Below the pieces are notes generated by a model that was not told the origin of the DNA, made no database searches, and saw nothing but the letters and a program-made list of their open reading frames with translations. Of a stretch of 14,059 bases of DNA, positions 6,110 to 13,391 are shown piece after piece. Origin of the DNA: Acidobacteriaceae bacterium. GTDB taxonomy: Bacteria > Acidobacteriota > Terriglobia > Terriglobales > Acidobacteriaceae. The translations under genes and the position numbers were made by a program. Positions within the stretch are counted from its first letter, which is position 1, and each line of letters opens with the position of its first letter. The stretch is taken from positions 1 through 14,059 of the forward strand of contig JASHVU010000313.1 in the NCBI GenBank assembly GCA_030044455.1, in the 5' to 3' direction.

Positions 6110-6715
6110 ATGGAGGCAGGAAAGTTGGAGACCGATTGGTCCCAGGTCGTCCGGCGCTGCATGGACGGAGATTCAGGCGCGTGGGCCGAGATGGTCCGCA
6201 CGCATCACAAGCGTGTCTATGGGCTCTGCTTCCGCTTTACCGGCAACGCTACCGACGCCGAAGACCTTACTCAAGACGTCTTCCTCAAAATTTACATGAA
6301 CCTGGCCAGCTTCGACGCCATGCGCGGCAGCCTGCCGGTGTGGATTACGACCATGACTCGTAATCTTCTGGTCGACAATTTCCGTCGTACCAGGAATCAG
6401 CGTGCAACTTCATCTCTTGACGACGGGTGGGATCAAAGCGAGGAGCTCAGGCCGATCGACCGGCTGACTGACCCCGGTTTTTCCCCTCACGAAGCTGCTG
6501 CTAAAAAGGAACTGGCAAAGATGGTGCAGGGAGCCCTGGCCCGAGTCTCGGTTGAGTTGCGCGAGGCTGTGATTCTGCGCGACTTACAGGATATGGACTA
6601 CAAAGAGATTGCCCAGGTCCTCAGCATCCCTGAGGGCACGGTAAAGTCCCGCATCAGTCGTGGCCGAGCGGAACTGGCACGGCTGCTGGAACGTAATAAA
6701 CGGGAGGTGATGTAA
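6110..6715 (+). CDS. ECF-type RNA polymerase sigma factor (RpoE-like)
   Basis: Sigma-70 family extracytoplasmic-function factor. It redirects RNA polymerase to stress promoters when released from its anti-sigma partner. With ATG 6110 the product is 201 residues, normal for the family. Region 2 spans about 24-95, with the core-binding and -10 block YGLCFRFTGNATDAEDLTQD (37-56), VFLKIYMNLASFD and WITTMTRNLLVDNFRR (78-93). Region 4 spans about 143-196, with RDLQDMDYKEIAQVLSIPEG (157-176) and the helix-turn-helix end TVKSRISRGRAELARLL. The start is uncertain: the frame is open from ATG 5846, another ATG is at 6020, and a TTG at 6125 has GGAGG 8 nt upstream. None of the ATGs has a strong ribosome site. 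The stop (TAA 6713-6715) is 2 nt before the anti-sigma ATG. The GGAGGTGAT ribosome site of that gene lies inside this one, so the pair is translationally linked. Confidence 0.93.
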   Translation: MEAGKLETDWSQVVRRCMDGDSGAWAEMVRTHHKRVYGLCFRFTGNATDAEDLTQDVFLKIYMNLASFDAMRGSLPVWITTMTRNLLVDNFRRTRNQRATSSLDDGWDQSEELRPIDRLTDPGFSPHEAAAKKELAKMVQGALARVSVELREAVILRDLQDMDYKEIAQVLSIPEGTVKSRISRGRAELARLLERNKREVM

Positions 6716-6717
6716 TC

Positions 6718-7617
6718 ATGGCAGAGCGCATGCACATTCCGAGCTCTCCGGCCTGCGGGCACTGGGAGACACTTCTGGCGGATGCGCTGGACGGGCTGCT
6801 GAAGCCCGAAGATGAGGCGACCTTCACCTCGCATATGGCCGGCTGCCAGGCCTGCACGGCGCTGTTTGAGGAAGCGCGCCGTGGCCGGGAGTGGCTCGAC
6901 TTTCTTGACGCCGAGCCGGAGGTGCCGGAGGGACTTCTTGGGAAGATCCTCGCGCACACCGGCCCAGGACAGAAGAACGAAGCGGAATGGATCAGCGGCG
7001 GAGCCGTGGTCCTCCCCAATGCCATGATCCCGGCCTGGCAGCGCCCCGGTTTTATGGGCTTTGTCCGGCGCTTCGCCGAACCCCGCCTGCTGATGACCGC
7101 GGCCATGGCTTTCTTCTCCATCACCTTGACCCTCAACATCACGGGGGTGAAGGTCACCGCTCTTCACCTTTCCGACCTGCGCCCCTCGTCCATCCGGGCC
7201 TTCATGGAGCGCCAGTTCACCGTTGCTTCGGTTCCGATCATTCGCTATTACGACCACCTCCGCTTCGTATACGAAGTGGAGTCAAAAATGCGCGAATTGC
7301 GTAACAACGCGACGCAAGGCGAGGAAACCCCAAGCGAACAGACGCAGCCCTCCCAGCCGGTAGCACCCGGCGAGTCGATACAGGTTCCGGGCCGCAAAGA
7401 CGGCGGCTCCCGCATGGATCCTCCGCAGCAGTCGGTTGAACATGCGCTTCCCGGCTCCGGCGAGATGATCGAGGCCCGCTACGAGCTCAATCCACGCTCC
7501 GTTGCCAGCTCGATCAAGTACGAAGTTGAAACCAATACGATTTCCGGCTTTCAGTACGCGCATTCCGGCGGCTCCGCGAACGCGATAGAGGGAAGGAGCA
7601 CACGATGGATTGCGTAA
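6718..7617 (+). CDS. Zinc-finger (zf-HC2) membrane anti-sigma factor
   Basis: A 299-residue partner of the preceding sigma factor. The N-terminal zf-HC2 / ZAS-type anti-sigma domain carries H39-x3-C43-x2-C46 plus an upstream Cys13/His15, the metal-binding set expected in this family, which binds sigma in the cytoplasm. One hydrophobic helix follows at about 123-142 (RLLMTAAMAFFSITLTLNI). After it comes an outer portion of about 155 residues: a helical start (SIRAFMERQFTVASVPIIRY), a Pro/Gln/Glu-rich linker (about 200-245) and a beta-like C-terminal stretch (MIEARYELNPRSVASSIKYE). The outer part would sense or respond to envelope state or be cut by a protease. ATG 6718 has GGAGGTGA 8 nt upstream. 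Its last 13 nt overlap the next gene, so translation of the two is coupled. Confidence 0.9.
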   Translation: MAERMHIPSSPACGHWETLLADALDGLLKPEDEATFTSHMAGCQACTALFEEARRGREWLDFLDAEPEVPEGLLGKILAHTGPGQKNEAEWISGGAVVLPNAMIPAWQRPGFMGFVRRFAEPRLLMTAAMAFFSITLTLNITGVKVTALHLSDLRPSSIRAFMERQFTVASVPIIRYYDHLRFVYEVESKMRELRNNATQGEETPSEQTQPSQPVAPGESIQVPGRKDGGSRMDPPQQSVEHALPGSGEMIEARYELNPRSVASSIKYEVETNTISGFQYAHSGGSANAIEGRSTRWIA

Positions 7618-8492
7618 ATCACAGTGGTGTGGCCGCGACCGCGTTTTGCCAGAATTGCGGCAAGGCACTCTGCGCAAGCTGTACCCGCAAGGCTACCGGA
7701 GGACAAATTCTCTGCGATTCCTGCGTGACTGCCTGGCAGACGGTTCCCCCGGCATACACGCCCGGCTTCAGTACCGGCCCCAACCCGGCCACGGCCGCGG
7801 TTCTCGGGCTCATTCCCGGCGTCGGCGCCATGTACAACGGGCAGTTCCTCAAAGGGCTGGCTCACCTTTTTATTTTTGCCGTGTTAGTGAGCGCTTCGAG
7901 CCACTTTGGGATCTTCGGGTTCTTTATCGCCGGCTGGATCTTCTACCAGTCCTTCGAGGCCTATCACGTGGCCAAGGCTCGGCGTGACGGCCTGCCGCTG
8001 CCTGACCCGCTTGGCCTCAACGAGATCAGCAGCTGGTTCAATCCCGGTGGGCACAGCGCCAATGCCGCACCTCCGGGCGCTGTTCCTCCGGTCAACCCGG
8101 CCGCGCCAACCGGCTCGGCCCAGACCGAGGGCAGTCCGTTCCAGCCGTATGAGAGCCCCTACAAGGATCGCAGCCAGTGGCAGTCTCCCTTCCAGGGGTC
8201 AACTTCCACACCCTCCGATCCTGCCGCCGGCCAGGGATTCTCCTCTGCGGGAGTTCCACCCCCCATTCCTCCCATGCCGCCCATGCCACCCGTTCCGCCG
8301 CCCTTTTTCTGGCGGCGCAAAGAGCCCATCGGCGCCATCATCCTTATCGCCCTCGGAGTCCTGCTGTTGCTTGGCCAGCTCGATCTGCTCTCCGCCCGAA
8401 TCTTTGAATACGGCTGGCCGCTGTTGCTCATCGCGCTGGGCGCATTCCTCATCGTCCGGCGCATGCAGGACACGCAAGGAGGCCGCAAATGA
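7605..8492 (+). CDS. B-box zinc finger, TM2-like and LiaF-like membrane protein
   Basis: A 295-residue multi-domain membrane protein. Residues 3-40 are a B-box-type zinc finger with C3, H6, C15, C18, C23, C26, C37 and C40 spaced as CxxH, CxxC, CxxC and CxxC. Residues 60-120 hold a TM2-like pair of hydrophobic segments with the typical GVGAMYNGQFLKG block (72-84). A Pro/Ser/Gln-rich stretch follows (150-235), ending in a run of prolines and methionines (PPIPPMPPMPPVPPP). Residues 238-286 form a LiaI/LiaF-like two-helix unit (DUF5668 type: EPIGAIILIALGVLLLLGQL, then WPLLLIALGAFLIVRRM). ATG 7605 follows AAGGAG by 6 nt, overlapping the anti-sigma gene, and its stop overlaps the next start as ATGA. 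It probably brings a zinc-binding cytoplasmic head to the membrane near the anti-sigma factor; the partner is unknown. Confidence 0.85.
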   Translation: MDCVNHSGVAATAFCQNCGKALCASCTRKATGGQILCDSCVTAWQTVPPAYTPGFSTGPNPATAAVLGLIPGVGAMYNGQFLKGLAHLFIFAVLVSASSHFGIFGFFIAGWIFYQSFEAYHVAKARRDGLPLPDPLGLNEISSWFNPGGHSANAAPPGAVPPVNPAAPTGSAQTEGSPFQPYESPYKDRSQWQSPFQGSTSTPSDPAAGQGFSSAGVPPPIPPMPPMPPVPPPFFWRRKEPIGAIILIALGVLLLLGQLDLLSARIFEYGWPLLLIALGAFLIVRRMQDTQGGRK

Positions 8493-8797
8493 ACCGCTAC
8501 ATTATGATTCACCATCTGCGTTGGCCCGCCGTTCTGTTGTTGATTGGCACGCTGGCTCTGCTCTGCCAGTTGGAGGTCATCGATAACTTCTGGAGCTGGT
8601 TCTGGCCCCTGTTGTTGATCCTCATCGGTACGCTGATGCTGGCCGAGCGCACAGCCCTCGCGGTTATGGATCACGAGGACGGCAATGCCTGGCCCTATGG
8701 TGGCACTCCCAAACCCGCGGCGCCCCAACCCGAAACTTCGATTGTGCCTGCCCACACCGACATCTTTGGCCGGCCCAGCAATGGAGGGAACCAATGA
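8489..8797 (+). CDS. Small LiaF/LiaI-like (DUF5668-type) membrane protein
   Basis: A 102-residue protein that is essentially one two-helix unit: RWPAVLLLIGTLALLCQL (11-28), a turn with FWSWFWP (34-40), then LLLILIGTLMLAE (41-53). A polar Pro-rich cytoplasmic tail of about 45 residues follows (DHEDGNAWPYGG, KPAAPQPETS). The unit repeats the C-terminal unit of the preceding protein and the N-terminal unit of the following one almost position by position, pointing to duplication. ATG 8489 follows AGGAGG by 6 nt and overlaps the upstream stop as ATGA; the downstream start overlaps its own stop in the same way. It probably assembles with its neighbours in the inner membrane. LiaF-like proteins in Firmicutes modulate envelope-stress signalling, but this protein lacks the LiaF C-terminal domain. 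Confidence 0.8.
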   Translation: MNRYIMIHHLRWPAVLLLIGTLALLCQLEVIDNFWSWFWPLLLILIGTLMLAERTALAVMDHEDGNAWPYGGTPKPAAPQPETSIVPAHTDIFGRPSNGGNQ

Positions 8798-10425
8798 GCA
8801 CGCCTCCGAACACGCCTCCCGGCGGCGGAGCACCGATTCCGCCTTACGATGCGAAAGCGCAATGGCGCGCTTATCGCGAACAGCAGAGGGCGGCCTGGCG
8901 CGCGCAGCGCGACGCATGGCACGCCCAGAAATACGCATGGAAAGCCGGCTATGGCGGCGTCTATGGTCCCCGCGTTCCGTCCATGGTGGGTCCGGTGATC
9001 CTTATCGGCATCGGCATCATCGCCCTGCTCATCATGACCGGCCATATCGCCGCCGAAAACTTCTGGGAATGGTACTCCCGCTGGTGGCCGGTCCTGCTCA
9101 TCCTGGCTGGGCTCGCGCTTCTCGCCGAATGGGCCATCGATGTGAAACGGGAAGTTCCGGTACGCCGTAAAGGCGGCTTTATCGGGCTCTTGTTCCTTCT
9201 CGTGATCATCGGCCTGGGCGCCACAGGATGGCGTCAGATGGGCGCGTGGAACTGGAACTGGAACGGTGACAACGACGACTTCTTCAATAGCTTTGGCGCA
9301 CCCGAGCACGACAACGACGCCCAGGTGCTGAACACCACCATCCCCGCCAACGCCACGGTCGACATTGAGAACCCCCGCGGCGATGTCAGCATTACCGGCG
9401 GCGATGGAACCACTATCCAGGTCCAGGCGCACGAAGAAGCTTTCACAAACTCCGACAGCGGCGCCAAAACCATCTGGGACTCTGAAGCACCCCACGCCAC
9501 CGTCAGCGGCGGCACGGTGCTCATCAAATCCGATGGCAACAACAAGGGTCGCCTTAACCTGACCGTCACCGTTCCGCGCACGGCCATCGTCACCGTGAAC
9601 GAGGGCCATGGCGAGGTTACAGCCACCGGCCTGGGCGCGGGAATCACCGCCAACGTGCCCCACGGCGAGCTGCATCTGAACTCGATCACCGGCCCCGTCG
9701 AAGCTCATCTCTATCGCGGCAATCACGATGTCTCCATCCACGACGTCAACGGCGACGTGACTGAGGACGGCAACTCGAACGAGCTCACGCTCTCTGAGAT
9801 TCACGGCCGCCTTTCCACCAACGGAGACATCTTTGGCCCCGTGCACATGGAGAACATCACCGGCCCCATCAAGCTGCACACGTCGGTTACCGATATTGAG
9901 ATCGCCGCACTTCCCGGTGATGTCACGCTCGACTCCGACGATCTGCACGTGACTGAAGCTGAGGGCTCGGTTCGCGTCTCGACCCACGCCAAGGACGTCG
10001 ACCTGAGCCAGATCTATGGCGATACTTCGGTCGAAAACCGCGACGGCCGCATCGCCATCGAGCCGGCCGGGGTGTACGCCATCACCGCCAACAACAGCAA
10101 AGGCGATGTGGAGATCACTCTGCCGCCCAATGGCGCCGGCATTGTGGACGGCCACACGCATAACGGCGAAGTTGTCGACGATTTCGACCTCAGCGTGAAT
10201 GGTGATGAAGACAAGACCGTAACCGGGCGCATCGGCAGCGGGGGTCCCAGGATTTCTCTAAGCTCGAGTGACGGCGACCTGCACATCAAGAAAGGCCCGG
10301 CGTTCCCGCCGCCACCCCCCCCAACTCCGGCCGCGCCCGCAGCGGCAAAAATTCCGCCGCCCCCGCCCAACGCGCCCCACCTGAAATCATCCAAAGCCCT
10401 TCCGCAGCAACCCACTGCGCAGTAG
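8794..10425 (+). CDS. LiaF-like membrane protein with C-terminal DUF4097 (LiaG-type beta) domain
   Basis: A 543-residue protein, last gene of the sigma operon. Residues 1-55 are cytoplasmic: a Pro/Gly start, then heptads with tryptophan every seven residues (W35, W42, W49 within AAWRAQRDAWHAQKYAWKAG). Residues 65-112 are a LiaI/LiaF-like two-helix unit (GPVILIGIGIIALLIMTG, then RWWPVLLILAGLALLAEW). A third span follows at about 128-146 (GFIGLLFLLVIIGLGATGW). Residues 175-490 form a DUF4097-type domain of repeated short strands of the form hydrophobic-x-N-x-x-G-D/E-V (IENPRGDVSI at 191-200 is the clearest), predicted to stack as a beta-helix outside the membrane. The C-terminus (about 500-543) is a Pro/Ala-rich tail with two polyproline runs. 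ATG 8794 follows GGAGGG by 5 nt. In Firmicutes, LiaG-type DUF4097 proteins belong to the lia envelope-stress operon; the role here is inferred to be similar but is unproven. Confidence 0.88.
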   Translation: MSTPPNTPPGGGAPIPPYDAKAQWRAYREQQRAAWRAQRDAWHAQKYAWKAGYGGVYGPRVPSMVGPVILIGIGIIALLIMTGHIAAENFWEWYSRWWPVLLILAGLALLAEWAIDVKREVPVRRKGGFIGLLFLLVIIGLGATGWRQMGAWNWNWNGDNDDFFNSFGAPEHDNDAQVLNTTIPANATVDIENPRGDVSITGGDGTTIQVQAHEEAFTNSDSGAKTIWDSEAPHATVSGGTVLIKSDGNNKGRLNLTVTVPRTAIVTVNEGHGEVTATGLGAGITANVPHGELHLNSITGPVEAHLYRGNHDVSIHDVNGDVTEDGNSNELTLSEIHGRLSTNGDIFGPVHMENITGPIKLHTSVTDIEIAALPGDVTLDSDDLHVTEAEGSVRVSTHAKDVDLSQIYGDTSVENRDGRIAIEPAGVYAITANNSKGDVEITLPPNGAGIVDGHTHNGEVVDDFDLSVNGDEDKTVTGRIGSGGPRISLSSSDGDLHIKKGPAFPPPPPPTPAAPAAAKIPPPPPNAPHLKSSKALPQQPTAQ

Positions 10426-10439
10426 ATCTCTCCTGACGG

Positions 10440-10484
10440 CACAAAAGGCGCGGCAGACGATTCGCCGCGCTCTTTGTGTTTTTT
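10440..10484 (+). terminator. Strong intrinsic terminator of the sigma operon
   Basis: CACAAAAGGCGCGGC (10440-10454) pairs with GCCGCGCTCTTTGTG (10464-10478) over 15 positions, with a two-base internal mismatch and a 9-nt loop. Six T's follow immediately (10479-10484). It begins 14 nt after the DUF4097 stop codon and marks the operon's end. Confidence 0.9.
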
Positions 10485-10596
10485 GCGGATGAACTGCGGT
10501 GTCCTCAGGCGCGCACTTGCGAAAATGCATATCAACCTGGCGCGGCGCAGATCTCGAGTTGAGGGTTCCCACGCGCAAAAGACCAGCACACTGCCC

Positions 10597-10632
10597 TGTC
10601 CACATACGGACATATAGACCCGAAAGCGGACA
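10597..10632 (+). promoter_or_regulatory. Inverted-repeat operator candidate upstream of the permease
   Basis: TGTCC (10597-10601), six bases, then GGACA (10608-10612) form a perfect 5-bp inverted repeat. A second GGACA lies at 10628-10632, 20 bp (about two helical turns) after the first. TATAGA at 10613-10618, directly after the palindrome, could be a -10 element, putting the palindrome where a repressor would block polymerase. No good -35 is visible. No candidate regulator gene lies in the window. Confidence 0.4.
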
Positions 10633-10660
10633 CCAATGGCCGGTGAATCTCACGGGAGCC

Positions 10661-10681
10661 AAAGAAAAATGCATCTTCTTT
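10661..10681. repeat. Near-palindrome around ATGCAT before the permease
   Basis: AAAGAA (10661-10666) and TTCTTT (10676-10681) flank a central ATGCAT (10669-10674), with two A's on the left and one C on the right. The nine-base core AAAATGCAT occurs again at 10522-10530. It could be an mRNA hairpin near the start of the permease gene or a protein-binding site. Confidence 0.25.
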
Positions 10682-10697
10682 GTGGCTCGTCACTTGC

Positions 10698-13382
10698 ATG
10701 TTAATCCGGGTGATCTTGTCTCGAAGCCTTCTCCGGTTCCGCAGGTCAGCGAGAGCGTTTTCTCGGATGCCAGGCCTGTCATTGGCTCTGCTGCTTACCA
10801 TTGCGCTTGGAGTAGGCAGCAATTCCGCCGTCTATGGGTTTCTCCAAGGATTGGCGCACCCCGCCTCTCCTCTTGGGGGCGCAGACAGGATCGTCTCGGT
10901 ATTCATGCCAGATCGCTTCCAGGGAGCAGGACCGCTTTCAATCAACGATTATCAGGCCCTTAAGGCCAGCAGCGGGGTATTTGATTGGGTCGGCGCGGCA
11001 CGAATTAACCCGCGCGACACTATGATCGGCGGCGACTCGGAGATTGCGATTGTCGCCGCAGTCACGCCCAACCTGGCTGAAGCACTCAATCTGCCATTCG
11101 ACAACGGAGTAGTGATCAGTCACCGCGTATGGGGAAACGAATTCGGCGGGGCGAATGCGGTTGGCACTCAGATTCGAATCGATAACGTGGATTTCAGAAT
11201 TGGCGGAGTCGCGCCGGACCAACTGGACGGTCTCTACAGTGACCGCACTGTCGACATCTGGATCCCGATCCATGAGCAGGATCTCAGAGGCGAGAACCGT
11301 GTCAGACCGGACTTATGGGTTCTCGCGGCTCTTCGTCACGACGTTTCAACGCGTCAGGCGGAAACCGCTCTTCGTACAGGTTCAGCCAGCCTTCGTGAAG
11401 TGAGCGTAACGCCCTTCACGGGCATTGCGCCGAATATGGCCGGGGGATTGTCGCGCGTAGGCATGTTTCTGACCTTCTCTGCCGGAGTTGTGTTTTTCGT
11501 CGCTTGTATCAACGTCGCTACGCTCCTGCTTGGTCGAGCGTTAAGGAGGTCCCATGAGACGTCTCTTCGTATCGCGCTCGGTGCAACCCGCGTTGAACTG
11601 TTGTGGGAGTTGTTCTCAGACAGCGTCGCCATCTCCGTTGCCGGTGGGGCCATGGGTTTATTACTGGGAATTTTGACAGCACACGCCATCCCGGCGTTTC
11701 TATTCCCAGAAGATGCGGAACGGCTCATCTTCGCGCCGCATCTGCTCCCCATCCTCGCGACTTCAACGGCATGTGTAGTTATTACGGTTCTCTGCGGAAT
11801 GATGCCGGTCCTTGGAACGGTAACCGATCGTCCCTGGATTGTTCTTCAGCGCGAATCCGGTTCGCCCTCGAAAACAATGCAGCGCTTGCGATCTGGTCTG
11901 GCGGTTGGGCAAATTACGGCCTGCTGCATGCTCGTCATCTCGACAGCACTTCTCCTCGACGGTCTTCACGCAGCATTAAAAACAGGTGCGGGGCATCGTC
12001 TGGGCAATCCGATCCTGCTGACCGTACAAGCACAGGTGCTGCGCATCGGCCCTGAGGTCGGCGACAACTACTTCAACGCAGTTGAGCAGAAGGCGAAGTC
12101 GGTAGCCGGTCTGTCACCCATGGCGTGGACGTCCCGGCTCCCAGGCAATCAACCAACGTGGCGATCTTTCAGAATTCAGTCGCCATCATCTGTAAATCGC
12201 GAAATTGCAATGGACATCGCCTGGCTTACGCCAGATTCTTTCCAATTGCTCGACAACCAACCGATTGCCGGAAGGATGTTCGGGTTAAGCGATCAAACGC
12301 ACAGGGTCGCGGTCGTGAATGAGCAAGCAGCAGCTGAACTCTTCGGCCGGCAGACGGTTGGCGTAGTGATACGGGACCCCTCAAATCAACCAATCGAAAT
12401 CATCGGCGTGGTCAGGGCAAGGTCAAATGATGAGAAACAGATAACGCCCCCGATTATTTATTACGGCTATATCGATCATCCAGGCGCACCGAACCCGATC
12501 AGGCACGCATTATTTCGCATCCCTCTTGCACCCCCAGCGGCGGGCATCGAGTTAAACTCTGACGTCGTTTCAGCGAACTATTTTGGCGCACTCGACCTGT
12601 CATTGATTGCCGGGCAAACGTTCCCCGAACATCGAATTCCCGGCCGGGGGCGCGTGGGGGTGATCAATCAAGAGGCCGCCAATCTCTATTTCAACGGCAA
12701 ACCGGTCGACGCAGGCGTAATCGATGACCGCGGTGTAAGAACCGAGATCATCGGAGTCGTCCGATCCCAGGTGTTCGGGACCTTCGAACAGCACACAGAA
12801 CCGACAATTTACTTCCCGATGTGGCAAGATTGTCCCCCACGCATGACGCTGATGCTCAAAGATCCGAAGGGTAACCGGGGCATATTTGACGAACTTCGGC
12901 GCAGGATTGAAAGCGTTCCAGGGGCCGGCCCATATCCCATCGCCATCAACAGCCTCGACACGCAGTTGGCACAATCTGGCTTGGCGGCTTTGCGAATTGC
13001 GACTCTGATTGGCAGCGCGTCGGCAGCCATAGCGCTGATTCTCAGCACCCTTGGTTTGTTGAGCGCCCAGAGCGATGCTGAACGTCAGCGCCAGCACGAG
13101 CGAGCTCTTCGCATCGCCCTGGGTGCACAACGCTGGCGCATCGTTTTCCTGGTAATGACAAACGCAAGCCGGCTTGCATTTACCGGGACCGTGGCAGGGA
13201 TGCTCCTGTCTTTTGGGCTCATGCGTTTACTCATGGCCGATTTCACAGTCATCTCCTCGCCACCACTCCGGGTGTGGCTGATCGCCCCTCTTTTGCCAGC
13301 CGCCGCGGTATTGATTGCGTGCTTGGTTCCGGCGCGACGCGCTTCCGCCATCTCTCCTATGGTGATCATGCGCGACATCTGA
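10698..13382 (+). CDS. Orphan duplicated MacB/FtsX-type ABC permease (ADOP family)
   Basis: An 894-residue inner-membrane protein of the acidobacterial duplicated orphan permease type: two MacB_PCD + FtsX halves fused in one chain, with no ATPase gene nearby. Numbered from ATG 10698, the first half has an N-terminal span at about 26-48 (LSLALLLTIALGVGSNSA), an extracytoplasmic MacB-like domain (50-250) and an FtsX core (258-340) with the post-helix motif LRIALGATR. The second half has a span near 402-420 (LAVGQITACCMLVISTALLL), an outer domain (430-755) and an FtsX core (760-894) with LRIALGAQR and the usual end LVPARRASAISPMVIMRDI. ATG 10698 lacks a clear ribosome site; the frame is also open from TTG 10680. 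To my eye its codons are more AT-rich than the operon before it. Members are presumed mechanotransmission or export permeases; the substrate is unknown. It stops 9 bp from the convergent ICMT-like gene. Confidence 0.9.
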   Translation: MLIRVILSRSLLRFRRSARAFSRMPGLSLALLLTIALGVGSNSAVYGFLQGLAHPASPLGGADRIVSVFMPDRFQGAGPLSINDYQALKASSGVFDWVGAARINPRDTMIGGDSEIAIVAAVTPNLAEALNLPFDNGVVISHRVWGNEFGGANAVGTQIRIDNVDFRIGGVAPDQLDGLYSDRTVDIWIPIHEQDLRGENRVRPDLWVLAALRHDVSTRQAETALRTGSASLREVSVTPFTGIAPNMAGGLSRVGMFLTFSAGVVFFVACINVATLLLGRALRRSHETSLRIALGATRVELLWELFSDSVAISVAGGAMGLLLGILTAHAIPAFLFPEDAERLIFAPHLLPILATSTACVVITVLCGMMPVLGTVTDRPWIVLQRESGSPSKTMQRLRSGLAVGQITACCMLVISTALLLDGLHAALKTGAGHRLGNPILLTVQAQVLRIGPEVGDNYFNAVEQKAKSVAGLSPMAWTSRLPGNQPTWRSFRIQSPSSVNREIAMDIAWLTPDSFQLLDNQPIAGRMFGLSDQTHRVAVVNEQAAAELFGRQTVGVVIRDPSNQPIEIIGVVRARSNDEKQITPPIIYYGYIDHPGAPNPIRHALFRIPLAPPAAGIELNSDVVSANYFGALDLSLIAGQTFPEHRIPGRGRVGVINQEAANLYFNGKPVDAGVIDDRGVRTEIIGVVRSQVFGTFEQHTEPTIYFPMWQDCPPRMTLMLKDPKGNRGIFDELRRRIESVPGAGPYPIAINSLDTQLAQSGLAALRIATLIGSASAAIALILSTLGLLSAQSDAERQRQHERALRIALGAQRWRIVFLVMTNASRLAFTGTVAGMLLSFGLMRLLMADFTVISSPPLRVWLIAPLLPAAAVLIACLVPARRASAISPMVIMRDI

Positions 13383-13391
13383 TCCCGCGTT

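Noticed and set aside
8265..8310. Proline/methionine repeat CCCATGCCGCC as a DNA tandem repeat element
   Set aside because: It is an in-frame low-complexity linker in the B-box protein with only a few units; not a separate repeat element.
8695..10161. Long minus-strand frame (488 codons) opposite the DUF4097 gene
   Set aside because: It is antisense to a gene with clear domains and an operon-coupled start. Its His/Val/Ala/Asp-rich product has no recognisable domain and arises from GC-rich codon structure on the other strand.
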